From assembly GCF_018968705.1 (NCBI RefSeq), contig NZ_CP076668.1, positions 558,001 through 622,000 on the forward strand: a stretch of DNA of 64,000 nt. Reading direction: 5' to 3'. Shown in pieces: positions 8,498-17,589 of the stretch (the first letter of the stretch is position 1; every line of letters begins with the position of its first letter). A program made the translations under genes and the position numbers. The DNA is from Pseudomonas lijiangensis (GTDB taxonomy: Bacteria; Pseudomonadota; Gammaproteobacteria; Pseudomonadales; Pseudomonadaceae). Under the pieces are notes generated by a model. That model had not been told where the DNA came from, did not search any database, and saw only the letters and a program-made list of their open reading frames with translations.

Positions 8498-8511
8498 GAC
8501 ACATCTGTGTC
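8498..8511. terminator. Short dyad between convergent genes
   Basis: GACACA and TGTGTC (arms 8498-8503 and 8506-8511, two-base loop) fill most of the 19 bases between the stop of the kinase gene and the stop of the toxin gene. There is no T-run, so this is at best a weak pause site. No better terminator is visible between the two genes. Confidence 0.3.
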
Positions 8512-8516
8512 ACGGA

Positions 8517-11500
8517 TCAGGACACATACGTCATGTGGAACTCCTCAAGTGCTGCCACCAGTGCAAACATATTGTTGTAAGGCTTCATGTGGACGTTGGT
8601 CCAGGCCGGACGATCTATGTAGATCTTGCCTTCGGCATTGGTCTGGACCCGCGTGCGGTAAATGAATGTGTCCCGTGAGCGGTGAACGATGTTTTGCAGG
8701 CCGCCTTCCGATTGCTCGATCATGAACATTCCAGGCCTGAACAGTCGTTCCTCGATGGGCAGAGGCTGCTCGGGACGTAGGGAAATGGCCCGGGTCGCTC
8801 CCGGTATTTCCATTTCCACCAGATAGTCGCTTTTGATGGGCACGGTTTCAGTGCTCAGGCCGCGCCTTATGCTGTCGCCCGGATCGATTGTCACACCTCT
8901 GGATTGTCCGGGTGGCGCATCGGTAACCCGCAAGCCTATCCCTGCTTCCAGCTCGGCGATGCCCGGTATGATTTTCTGGTAGGTATTGGCGTGAGTGTTG
9001 CCCACCAGTGCGATCCACTTGTGCTTGCCCATGACTTCCTGATGTTTGCGAATGGTGATGTGAGCGAAGTAATTCATCATTTGCTGGCGGGAAGTGGGGG
9101 CTTCTCTGAGGAGACCCTTGAGGTAATAGCTCGCGGAGCAGTCGATTGCGCGGATTTCCACACCGTTCTGTTGTGCCTTGATCACTAACTGCTCGAAGTT
9201 ATAGATCCCGTTCGGGTCGGTATGGTGGACTCTGTCGAGTATCTTGAGGTCATGCAGCAAGGTCTTGTTCATCTGTCCGGTTTCGAAAAACCGGTCCAGG
9301 TCCGCCTGATGCACGTCTGTCAGCAGATGTTCCATATACAGCGTCTTGACCTTCCGCTGCGATAACAGTGGCAGGTTGTCGATAATCAGCTTCTTGCTGG
9401 CCACTGCAGAGTGAGACTCGCCAATCACCAGCCCGTCGGTATGGTGGTAAAGCGTCTGCAGAAAGTCCGGCAATGGAGTTTGCGGATCGACGTTGGGCAG
9501 TTTCGGTCGTGCTGGCAGTTCGAGGGTGGCGATATTGCGGGCATCGGCTTGCAACTTGCTGCGCACCTTGAAGAACTTGTTCCTTACCTCGCCCAGTTCA
9601 GGGACCATGAAGAAGTAGTGCTGGTCCAGCCCCTTGTGTTCGAAGTTTGCCAACTGGTACAGAGTGGCTCTGTTCTCCACCGGAAGTTCGTAAGTAGCGT
9701 CTGCCAGCGACTGCTGGATGGCGCTCGGCGGGCTGTTGGGCGTCCATTGCTCGGGTTCTATGCGCAACCAGCCTTCGGTCTCGTTCCAGCGAAATCCGTA
9801 TTCGCCGGCCCAGATTTGTACATTCTCCCGTCCTTGCCTGTTGCCCAGCTCCTTGAACAGGGCCATGTCCAGCAAAGTGCTTTCGGGTGGTTTTTTTGCC
9901 TGGCTGATGATCAACGGGTTGGCGAACTCTATGGTGAAGTCGCTGCGGGCTGCGTCGTCGGCTGAGGCCGTGCCTGCAGTGCTTCTGATCCTCGTATGGC
10001 TGCCGCTCGCAACTTCCTGGATATGAACGCTGGGCACGCCTTCAAGCTCGGCAATGCCGGGAACCTGGCCATGGGTCGTCGCCAGCTTTTCATCCAGCAG
10101 GGCGATCCAGCGCCTGGAGGGGTCGGCCGCCACATCACTGCTGATGACTTTATGGCCAAAGAAATTGCTCATTTTCTGGCCAGCGACCGCATCGTCAACG
10201 GCGGCCGAAACGGGGTGCCTGATGAGCGGGTAGCTGATCGAAGAGCTGAACGGGCGGACTTCGATGCCATGCCTGTGGGCCATCTTGATCAGGTGGTAAT
10301 AATCGTACTCGGTCGTCTGGTTGTTCAGGGCCTTGTCGTTGATATATTCGAGATGCTCCTTGATTTCATGAGAGCCGGAGCGGGTCTTTTTGCCCAGTTG
10401 GCGATAGCGGGCAAGTTTTGGCAGATGCTTGTCAGTGAACAGATGTTCGATATACAGAATCTCCACCCGCTCCTTGGCCAGCAACGGCATGTTCTGGATC
10501 AGCAGTCGCTTGCTGGCGACCGATCTGGGCGTTTCGCTCAGGACCAGGCCGTTGTTCTGTGCAAGCAGGCTCTCGAACAGCGTGTCGATGCTTGCCTCGG
10601 GTTTCAGGGCAGGCAATGAGGGACGTGGTGGCAGGGTTGGGGAAGCAAAAAAGGCATTGGCATCGCGGTAAAGCTTTTCTCGGAGAGCGGTGAGTTTCCG
10701 GCGCATGTCCACGAAGTAGGTTTCGAAGTATGGCATCAGGCCCAGACCGCTCGGATCGTAGCCTTCCCCGCTGATAATAAGGTCCATATGAGGCCGCATC
10801 GACTCTGGTAGCTCGTAATCGCCCAGAATCGTGCCGGGGCTTGCAATCTCGTCCTCGGGTAATGGTCGGTAGTTCTGTGGGCTGTCACGTCCGCCGCCAC
10901 GTAACTGCTGGCGGTCGGCGAGTCGCCATTTGCCCTGCTCGTCCAGACGAACGGGTTGTTTGCCGAAGAAGGCGAACGGGTTGTGAGGATCGATGATCTG
11001 CCAGCTGCGGATCTGCGCGTCGTATTGCACCTCGAAGCTTTTGCCGGAGAGTTCGATGTAGTGTTTGCCATTGACGATGCAGACGCCCTTGGCGTGACCA
11101 TCGCCGATACGTGGGACTTTGTTCAGTGAAACATGGACTTCAAACCCGTGGTGCACCCCCGCATGGGACGGTGTTGCAATGTCGAGCGTCGAGCCCGAGG
11201 GCTGCCATGTCCCGCCAGCTCCGGGTTTGATGAATTGCCCGGTGCTGCCGACTTCGGTCGGGTAGCTGCTGACATTGCGCATGACCGGGAAGTAGCCGTT
11301 GCTGTCCGGTTTGCCGACCAGAAAAGTTTCATTGTTCAGGTTCACGGGATACAGGTCTTCGTAACGAGGTAACGAAGCTGTCCTTTGTAACGGGCGCAGT
11401 GCCGAGTCGGGAGGCGGTGGTGGGCCTGCCTGACGAACCACGCTGCCGAAACCCTTCAGGCCTGAATGCAGATCGCCTGCCGCTCCGAAGCTGTTGAGCA

Positions 11501-14500
11501 TGGCGGTCAGTATGTAGGCGCTGGCGGTTTCGCTGTCGCCGTCACGCAATGACTGGAGCGCGCGTACGGTGTCATGCAGCGACAGCAAGGCACCCACGAC
11601 AAAGCTGGCAGGCGGAAATGGCAGGGTGATAATGGTGGCTATCACTTCGACGCTGACCCAGATCAGACTGGTCAGCATGTCATTGCGCCCGGTGGTGGTT
11701 TCTTCCACATCTCTCAGTTTGCGCAGGATCGGACGGTTGAAGCAGGTATCCGCGAAGTCGGCAATGGATTCTCTGGGCAAAAAGGGTGCCTTGTTGGCGT
11801 TGCCCTTGCGCATATCGTTGAGAAAGAACGACAGGGTCTTGCGTGATTGCAGGCGGCAGCGGTCCTTGTAGTAATCGATCATGCCCGGCGTGCCCAGGGA
11901 ATCGGTGAAGCTGCCGAACAGACGGAACTCGATGCCGTCCGGTGCCTGTGGCGTGTAAAGCAGCGCTGCCTGCCTGATGGACATTGGAAGAACGGCTATA
12001 CAGCCTTGTACGGTTTCGACGTGAGTCAGGTTGGTGTCGGGGATGACCAGTTGATTGATACCTTCCAGTCTCGAGGCGATAAAGGGTTTGTCTATATGGA
12101 TCTGCAAGGGATACAGCGGATATTGCGCGCGTATCGGGGCTCCGCTCAGGTGGGCGTGATCGATGGAGTCCCGCAGCCATTGATACTGCGTTGCGTTGAT
12201 ATGGCCCTTGAGCAGGCTGCGCAAGGCCGCGGCTTTCATCTGTAGCTGGGTTATCAGCAGGCTGGTATTGCGGCGGTATTCATAGCCTTGTGAGGCCGCA
12301 TTGAGCAGAGTGCGCTTCACGAGAGCGATATATTCGTCGGCCAGCCATTGACTGCGTACCGACTCGGCGACTTTCTGCGGCGACAGCGCACTGAGGTTCA
12401 CGCCTTTCGGACCGCTGAAACTGGCCTCGGTATCGGCGGTGCTGCGGATGATGCCTATGCTGTCGTCATAGCCATTGAGCAGCATGTCGGTGTAGGTGAT
12501 GGTTTCGCGCTCACTGCGGATCACGATCAGGTCGGGGTCCACGCTGCCAGCCGGTACGCCGAGCAGCTTGCCGATCTGCTGGCTGGCCCGTTCGTGTACA
12601 TAGTCCTTGAACGGCTGCATCTGGGTATGGGGTTTGTCGTCGTAATTCTTGCGTGCGCCGTTGGCGGCGTCTTCCAGGGCTAAAAGCTCCTGGCGCTGGG
12701 CGGGGCTGGCATTTCGGTACCAGGCAGGTGTGTGGTGTTCCTGTTCGGACATCGCCACGCGAGCATGCTGTTCGGCCAGGATGTTCAGAGCCCTGTCAAA
12801 GCCCGACAGGCTGACCAGTTGGAGAAAGTCCGCCGAAGGGTAGGGTTTGAGTTTCAGCGCCGCCAGTTTCTCTGCAAGTATGCTGCGACTCGTCACTTCG
12901 ATCTGTTTGAGCAGGTAGTCGCACAACGGGGCCGAGGCGCTCCAGGAAACCAGCTCGTTGCGCAGTTGGGTTTCATTGTCAAAAGCCCAGAAGCACTGAG
13001 GCTGAGGAATGTCGAGCGCGACCATGATCAGGCGCTCCAGCTGGCCGCTTGCCGTTTCCTGGCGAATCACCAGCAGCTTGCTCAGTATCAGGCTGTTCAT
13101 CTTGACCTGCTGGACCAGCAGCCGTGAGTTCGTTGTTGCCTGTTGCGGGTTCGTCACGGCTTCGACGGTTGTGACGTCTCCAGGCTGGATGTGGCCCTGC
13201 ATTTTCGCCGCGTACGCCAGGGCGCTTATCTGACGGCGGGTCAGAAGCTCCATGAGTTGCTGGTTGTGTTCCTTGCGGTTCTCGGTCTGCTGAAAGGCGG
13301 CGAAAGTCAGTCGCAGATCGAGTTTTTCGATGACCTTTGCCAGATAAGCCGGAGTCAAGGAGGCGTAATCTTTTGCCAGCGGTTCGCCTTCAAGGCTGAA
13401 GGTCGTATGCTCCAGAAATTCCGAGCCTGCGGTTCGGTCACCGGGGTGCAGACCGTAGAGCGCCAGGTCTGCCAGTGAGCGGGGCACCGTGTAGGGTTCG
13501 CCTGTCACGGGAAGGGTGCGCTGAGTGCTTACAAGGAGCGCGCTCGGATCCAGTTCGTAACCCAGGTCGTTGGCCAGTCTCGTGCGCAGTTGTGCCCTGG
13601 CAAACTGCTCCGGGGAGGCGGCCGCATTCAGGGCGCTGATCGTGACGTTGCGGGCCTGATCGTACTGTCGCAGGCGCTCGGCATAGGCGTTGCGATCTTC
13701 CTGGCTGGCCATCTTGATCCAGTCCGGCAGGCTGCGGCGATAGCGTCTTTCCAGAGAGGCCAGCTCGCGCAGCTCCAGCATGGCGCCCGGTCCGAACAGG
13801 CCGCGCATGGCAATGGCATTCTGAATCCGTGTCTTGCGTGTTTTCCGGTCATCGCCCTTTGTCTGTGTGCAGGCGTAGCGGACATCTTCGTGCTGTTTAT
13901 CCAGCAGCCTTTCCATGGCGTAGGTGTAAGGCGCACCGACGATGGGCGTGAGCAGCAGATCGGCGGCGGTGAAGGGGTCGAGATGCAGATCCGGATCGTT
14001 GTCGATGGCTGTCAGAACGTCCTGGTAGCGCTGTTCGGTGCAATTGAGCAGTGCATCTTTCAACGTCGGGTCATTGAGCCAGCCGGCGAGGGTTTTGCAC
14101 ATTTCTTCCAGGCTGGTGAAGCCCGCGACTCCGATGCCGGGCAGGACCAGCAGGGCAGGGCCCTGGTCCTGGGACATCACCAGGGCGCCAGCCACTTCTG
14201 CCCGTTCGTTTTCCTGAAGTTGCACATGCAGGGCAAAGTTTCTGGCTGGGGCCGCGCTGGTGCTGTCCGACCGACGGCGCGATGTGGGCAGGCATGCAAG
14301 ATGCTGTGTACCGAGATCGCGCTCGTGAATCCTGATGCTCAGTTCGTCTCGCAGGGCTTGCTGCATGCCGGTCAAAAATTTCTCGTAGCGGGTTCCATCG
14401 GGCGCACTGGGCGCATCCCAGTAATCATTGATGCGCTGCAGCAGGCGGACGGTTTTATGCTCTTGCCGTGAGGCGTCTGCATCCAGCAGGGCGTCATCGA

Positions 14501-14624
14501 CTGCCGGCAGCCCCTTGAGATCGGTGAGCAGGTCGATGCTCAGTTCCGAGAGTCTTTTGAGGGCGGCCGTAGCTGCCGGCAAGGTATCGTTGGGGAACCC
14601 GTGTGGAGGGGGTAATGTTTCCAT
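8517..14624 (-). CDS. Giant dermonecrotic-type toxin with tandem ChaN/EreA/TIKI-like domains
   Basis: A 2035-residue protein on the strand opposite the LPS genes. The N-terminal part, to about residue 1000, resembles the DUF6543 'dermonecrotic toxin' proteins of plant-associated pseudomonads. A hydrophobic stretch near residues 980-1010 could insert in a membrane, and there is no signal peptide. A beta-rich linker follows (YIELSGKSFEVQYD type). Two related C-terminal domains come next. Copy A (about 1320-1560) has SETP at 1363-1366, YIEHLFTD and IALLDEKL. Copy B (about 1690-1920) has GESH at 1735-1738, YMEHLLTD, AIDCSAS (aspartate 1828) and GNTH ending at histidine 1878. GESH/GNTH motifs are typical of ChaN/EreA/TIKI-fold proteins, the fold also described for the C2 domain of Pasteurella multocida toxin. 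The ATG at 14624 lacks a clear ribosome-binding site. Target and secretion route are unknown. Confidence 0.8.
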   Translation of the reverse strand: METLPPPHGFPNDTLPAATAALKRLSELSIDLLTDLKGLPAVDDALLDADASRQEHKTVRLLQRINDYWDAPSAPDGTRYEKFLTGMQQALRDELSIRIHERDLGTQHLACLPTSRRRSDSTSAAPARNFALHVQLQENERAEVAGALVMSQDQGPALLVLPGIGVAGFTSLEEMCKTLAGWLNDPTLKDALLNCTEQRYQDVLTAIDNDPDLHLDPFTAADLLLTPIVGAPYTYAMERLLDKQHEDVRYACTQTKGDDRKTRKTRIQNAIAMRGLFGPGAMLELRELASLERRYRRSLPDWIKMASQEDRNAYAERLRQYDQARNVTISALNAAASPEQFARAQLRTRLANDLGYELDPSALLVSTQRTLPVTGEPYTVPRSLADLALYGLHPGDRTAGSEFLEHTTFSLEGEPLAKDYASLTPAYLAKVIEKLDLRLTFAAFQQTENRKEHNQQLMELLTRRQISALAYAAKMQGHIQPGDVTTVEAVTNPQQATTNSRLLVQQVKMNSLILSKLLVIRQETASGQLERLIMVALDIPQPQCFWAFDNETQLRNELVSWSASAPLCDYLLKQIEVTSRSILAEKLAALKLKPYPSADFLQLVSLSGFDRALNILAEQHARVAMSEQEHHTPAWYRNASPAQRQELLALEDAANGARKNYDDKPHTQMQPFKDYVHERASQQIGKLLGVPAGSVDPDLIVIRSERETITYTDMLLNGYDDSIGIIRSTADTEASFSGPKGVNLSALSPQKVAESVRSQWLADEYIALVKRTLLNAASQGYEYRRNTSLLITQLQMKAAALRSLLKGHINATQYQWLRDSIDHAHLSGAPIRAQYPLYPLQIHIDKPFIASRLEGINQLVIPDTNLTHVETVQGCIAVLPMSIRQAALLYTPQAPDGIEFRLFGSFTDSLGTPGMIDYYKDRCRLQSRKTLSFFLNDMRKGNANKAPFLPRESIADFADTCFNRPILRKLRDVEETTTGRNDMLTSLIWVSVEVIATIITLPFPPASFVVGALLSLHDTVRALQSLRDGDSETASAYILTAMLNSFGAAGDLHSGLKGFGSVVRQAGPPPPPDSALRPLQRTASLPRYEDLYPVNLNNETFLVGKPDSNGYFPVMRNVSSYPTEVGSTGQFIKPGAGGTWQPSGSTLDIATPSHAGVHHGFEVHVSLNKVPRIGDGHAKGVCIVNGKHYIELSGKSFEVQYDAQIRSWQIIDPHNPFAFFGKQPVRLDEQGKWRLADRQQLRGGGRDSPQNYRPLPEDEIASPGTILGDYELPESMRPHMDLIISGEGYDPSGLGLMPYFETYFVDMRRKLTALREKLYRDANAFFASPTLPPRPSLPALKPEASIDTLFESLLAQNNGLVLSETPRSVASKRLLIQNMPLLAKERVEILYIEHLFTDKHLPKLARYRQLGKKTRSGSHEIKEHLEYINDKALNNQTTEYDYYHLIKMAHRHGIEVRPFSSSISYPLIRHPVSAAVDDAVAGQKMSNFFGHKVISSDVAADPSRRWIALLDEKLATTHGQVPGIAELEGVPSVHIQEVASGSHTRIRSTAGTASADDAARSDFTIEFANPLIISQAKKPPESTLLDMALFKELGNRQGRENVQIWAGEYGFRWNETEGWLRIEPEQWTPNSPPSAIQQSLADATYELPVENRATLYQLANFEHKGLDQHYFFMVPELGEVRNKFFKVRSKLQADARNIATLELPARPKLPNVDPQTPLPDFLQTLYHHTDGLVIGESHSAVASKKLIIDNLPLLSQRKVKTLYMEHLLTDVHQADLDRFFETGQMNKTLLHDLKILDRVHHTDPNGIYNFEQLVIKAQQNGVEIRAIDCSASYYLKGLLREAPTSRQQMMNYFAHITIRKHQEVMGKHKWIALVGNTHANTYQKIIPGIAELEAGIGLRVTDAPPGQSRGVTIDPGDSIRRGLSTETVPIKSDYLVEMEIPGATRAISLRPEQPLPIEERLFRPGMFMIEQSEGGLQNIVHRSRDTFIYRTRVQTNAEGKIYIDRPAWTNVHMKPYNNMFALVAALEEFHMTYVS

Positions 14625-14945
14625 CGTGTGTGTTTTCCGTTGAGCACTTTAAGCTCTGAGGTTTGATTGAGGGCCGTCGGGCCGACTGTGATGACCTTCA
14701 ATCAATCAGAAACAGTGCGCAGCGGGGGCGTAGATAATTATTGGATGCCTGACATGGGGAAGGTATTCCCGCCTTTCGTTGATGGCACCTGGCTGTATAT
14801 TCCCATCGGCTTTCAGTCCCCGAGCCAAATCCCCGGTCATTACGCTATAATCGCGCGCTTTAGCTGTCCCTGGCTCGCAGTGCGGGGGGCACACCTTATT
14901 CTCGGGCGCTCTGCGCCTGCATGCAGACTAAAGAGGCTAGACCCA
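14625..14945. promoter_or_regulatory. Divergent control region between toxin and carbamoyltransferase genes
   Basis: A 321-base non-coding stretch, more AT-rich than its surroundings. It contains an inverted repeat TTGATTGA (14663-14670) / TCAATCAA (14698-14705), inside which lies GTCGG-G-CCGAC (14676-14686). Further on, a perfect TATAAT (14846-14851) sits 94 bases before the carbamoyltransferase start, without a good -35 box. An in-frame extension of the carbamoyltransferase through this region is open but reads as unrelated sequence, so it is taken as leader. Confidence 0.55.
14846..14851 (+). promoter_or_regulatory. Consensus -10 box for the carbamoyltransferase operon
   Basis: TATAAT is in the context TACGCTATAATCGCG. 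Nothing close to TTGACA lies 16-18 bases upstream, so an activator may be needed. It is the best sigma-70 -10 hexamer in the region. Confidence 0.45.
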
Positions 14946-16700
14946 GTGGCATTGACGATTCTTGGCCTGTCCGGCGCCCTTAGCCATGATCCTTCCGCAG
15001 CGCTTTATATCGACGGCAAGCTGATTGCGGCGGCTGAAGAAGAGCGTTTCGTTCGCGATAAACATGCAAAGAACCGCATGCCCTACGAGTCGGCGAAGTT
15101 CTGCCTGGAACAGGCAGGCATCAAGCCTTCGGACGTCGATGTGGTTGCGATTCCATTCGCGCCGATCAGCCTGTTCGGCAAGGCCCGCTGGCACTATGCC
15201 AAGCGCTACTGGTACGCACCTGATCGCGCACTCGATGCGCTGTTGATGGGCAACCGCCGCTACAAGCGCTATCGCAACAAGATTGTCTGGTGCCTCGAGC
15301 AATTGGGCTTCGATCCGAAAAAGATCAAGATCGAGCCGGTCGAGCACCACCTGGCCCACGCTTCCAGCGCTTACCATTGCTCCGGTTTCAAGGAAAAGAC
15401 CGCGATCATGGGTATCGACGGCAAGGGTGAGTACGCCACGACCTTCTTCGGCTATGGCGAAAACGGCAAGATCCACAAGATCAAGGAATTCTTCGATCCG
15501 GACTCCCTGGGCGGCCTGTATGGCGCGATCACCGAGTTCCTCGGCTTCGAGATGCTCGATGGCGAGTTCAAGGTCATGGGCATGGCGCCGTACGGCGATG
15601 CGAGCAAGTACGACTTCTCGCGCCTGGCGACCTTTGAAAACGGCGAACTGATCATCAATACCGAGCTGGCCAACGTCATCGGCCTGCGTCGCTATAAAGA
15701 AAACGGCAAGGGCTTCTACTTCTCGCCGAAGCTGATCGAATGGCTGGGTCCGAAACGTGTGGGCGATGTGGCCGATGAGCCTTACATCCACTACGCCGCC
15801 AGCATGCAGGTGCTGTTCGAGAAACTGGCGCTGCAGATGATGGATCACTACCTGGGCGACATCCTCAGGGAAACCGGCAAGATCGCCTTCGCCGGTGGCT
15901 GTGCGCTGAACGTGAAGCTGAACCAGCGCATCATTGCCCGCCCGGAAGTGAAAGAACTGTTCGTCCAGCCAGCCTCCGGCGACGCCGGTACGGCGGTCGG
16001 TGCTGCTGCCTATGTGTCCCACGCCCGTGGCGTGCCGGTCGAGAAGATGGAGCACGTCTACCTCGGCCCGGCCTACAGCAACGAAGACGTGATCGCGGCC
16101 TGCGCCCGTCACCCGAACAAGCCGGTCTGGCGCCAGATCGAAAACACCCCTGAGCGCATCGCCAGAATCATGGTCGAAGGCAATCCGGTGGCCTGGTTCC
16201 AGGGCCGCATGGAGTTTGGTCCGCGTGCCTTGGGTGGTCGTTCGATCATCGGTTGCCCAAGCATTCCGGGCGTTGCCAACCGTATCAACGAACAGATCAA
16301 GTTCCGCGAGCGCTGGAGGCCTTTCTGCCCGTCGATGCTCGACACCGTGGCTCCACAGATGATCACCATCGATCACCCGGCGCCGTTCATGACCTTCACC
16401 TTTGAAGTGGCTGAAGAGTGGAAGACCCGCGTGCCGGAAGTCGTTCACGAAGACGGCACGTCCCGTGCCCAGGTGCTCAAGCGCGAATACAACCCGCGCT
16501 ACTACGACATGATGAAGGCGCTGGAAAACCTGACCGGCAACGGTGTGTCGCTCAACACCTCGCTCAACCGTCGTGGCGAGCCGATGATCTGTTCGCCGAC
16601 CGACGCGCTGAACATGTTCTTCGGGTCGGATCTGCAGTACCTGATCATGGAAGACATTCTGGTGGTCAAAGACGGCGTGGACACGTACGAGAATGCCTGA
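14946..16700 (+). CDS. LPS core carbamoyltransferase (NodU/CmcH family)
   Basis: A 584-residue NodU/CmcH-type O-carbamoyltransferase, matching the P. aeruginosa gene in the core cluster thought to carbamoylate the inner-core heptose. The GTG at 14946 is chosen because the conserved chain begins ALTILGLSGALSHDPSAAL just after it and AGAGG lies upstream. Motifs in order are HHLAHASSAYHCSGF (metal-binding histidines), GIDGKGEYATTF, GGCALNVKLNQR, and EFGPRALGGRSI, with a C-terminal NTSLNRRGEPM typical of the YrdC/TsaD-like fold. It uses carbamoyl phosphate in the cytoplasm. The last codons overlap the next glycosyltransferase by eight bases. It is separated from the rest of the core operon by the toxin gene. 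Confidence 0.92.
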   Translation: MALTILGLSGALSHDPSAALYIDGKLIAAAEEERFVRDKHAKNRMPYESAKFCLEQAGIKPSDVDVVAIPFAPISLFGKARWHYAKRYWYAPDRALDALLMGNRRYKRYRNKIVWCLEQLGFDPKKIKIEPVEHHLAHASSAYHCSGFKEKTAIMGIDGKGEYATTFFGYGENGKIHKIKEFFDPDSLGGLYGAITEFLGFEMLDGEFKVMGMAPYGDASKYDFSRLATFENGELIINTELANVIGLRRYKENGKGFYFSPKLIEWLGPKRVGDVADEPYIHYAASMQVLFEKLALQMMDHYLGDILRETGKIAFAGGCALNVKLNQRIIARPEVKELFVQPASGDAGTAVGAAAYVSHARGVPVEKMEHVYLGPAYSNEDVIAACARHPNKPVWRQIENTPERIARIMVEGNPVAWFQGRMEFGPRALGGRSIIGCPSIPGVANRINEQIKFRERWRPFCPSMLDTVAPQMITIDHPAPFMTFTFEVAEEWKTRVPEVVHEDGTSRAQVLKREYNPRYYDMMKALENLTGNGVSLNTSLNRRGEPMICSPTDALNMFFGSDLQYLIMEDILVVKDGVDTYENA

Positions 16701-17589
16701 GCCACTGATCAGCGTCGTCATCCCGGCCTACAACTATGCTTCGTTGTTGCCGCGAGCGATTGATTCGGTGCTGTCTCAGTTGGCAGATGATGTTGAGCTG
16801 GTGATCGTCAATGATGGTTCCACCGACGACACCCGGCAGGTGCTCGATGACTATCAGGCTCGCCACGCAAGTGGCTTGACCGTGGTGCATCAGGCCAATG
16901 CCGGTGCGGCGGCGGCGCGTAACCATGGCGTGCGTCTGGCTCGGGGCCGCTATGCCCTGATGCTGGATGCCGATGACGAGTTGTTGCCTGATGCCCTGGC
17001 CGCGTTGCGCAAGGCCGTGACGGATAACCCTGACGTCGGGCTGGTGCTGGGTGGACAGGTTTCTGTCTACCCGGACGGGCGTGAGCGGGTTCGCCAGCCG
17101 ACGCCGGCCCAAGGCAGTGCGCAGCAGTTGATTCGCCGGTATCTGTTGCAGAAGAAAATCGCGATTTCCCATTGCTGCACTCTGTTGCGGCGTGACCTTC
17201 TGCTCCAGCGTCCTTATCCGCAAAGCCTGCGTTCGGGCGAGGATATTCCGGTGTTTGCCTACGTCCTGGTCAGCGCACCTGTTGCGCTGGTGCAGCAGCC
17301 GATTGCGCGTATCTACAAGCATGCCGACAGTCTGCGCCATAGCCGGGCCGACGAAGAAAGCGTGGCCACAGGGCTGATCAAGGAAGTATTCGCACACTTG
17401 CCGGACGAGTGCCGTGTTCTTCTGCCTCGCTATTCGGCTCAGGTCTATCTTTCGTTGTTCCGTGCCGCTCAACTGGCTGGCGATTACTCCGTAGCGCGTC
17501 GCTATTACCTGCGTGCTCTTCGTTTCAGTCCCTTGCAGGCACTGAAGTGGAGTTACGTGCGCAAGGCGCTCAAGTTCGGGAAGCGCTGA
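16693..17589 (+). CDS. Family 2 glycosyltransferase, LPS core
   Basis: A 298-residue GT2 (GT-A fold) enzyme. It opens ISVVIPAYNYASLLPRAIDS, then VIVNDGSTDDT and the DXD-like DADDE motif that binds the metal and nucleotide sugar. The C-terminal part (about residues 120-298) carries the acceptor site and a basic end, KWSYVRKALKFGKR, suited to membrane contact. The ATG at 16693 overlaps the carbamoyltransferase stop by eight bases, and the stop overlaps the next ATG by one base, so the three genes form a coupled unit. The likely role is adding an outer-core sugar. The particular sugar cannot be told from sequence. Confidence 0.88.
   Translation: MPEPLISVVIPAYNYASLLPRAIDSVLSQLADDVELVIVNDGSTDDTRQVLDDYQARHASGLTVVHQANAGAAAARNHGVRLARGRYALMLDADDELLPDALAALRKAVTDNPDVGLVLGGQVSVYPDGRERVRQPTPAQGSAQQLIRRYLLQKKIAISHCCTLLRRDLLLQRPYPQSLRSGEDIPVFAYVLVSAPVALVQQPIARIYKHADSLRHSRADEESVATGLIKEVFAHLPDECRVLLPRYSAQVYLSLFRAAQLAGDYSVARRYYLRALRFSPLQALKWSYVRKALKFGKR

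Noticed and set aside
13590-14471. 293-residue forward open frame inside the toxin gene, considered as an immunity gene
   Set aside because: It lies wholly opposite toxin codons, has no family likeness and reads as low-quality translated antisense.
14667-14945. N-terminal extension of the carbamoyltransferase by 93 codons
   Set aside because: The extension is unlike the family, includes the TATAAT box, and conserved sequence begins right after the GTG at 14946.
14937-16721. Long open frame on the reverse strand opposite the carbamoyltransferase gene
   Set aside because: It mirrors the codon pattern of a well-conserved gene in G+C-rich DNA and encodes a histidine/arginine-rich chain without family likeness.
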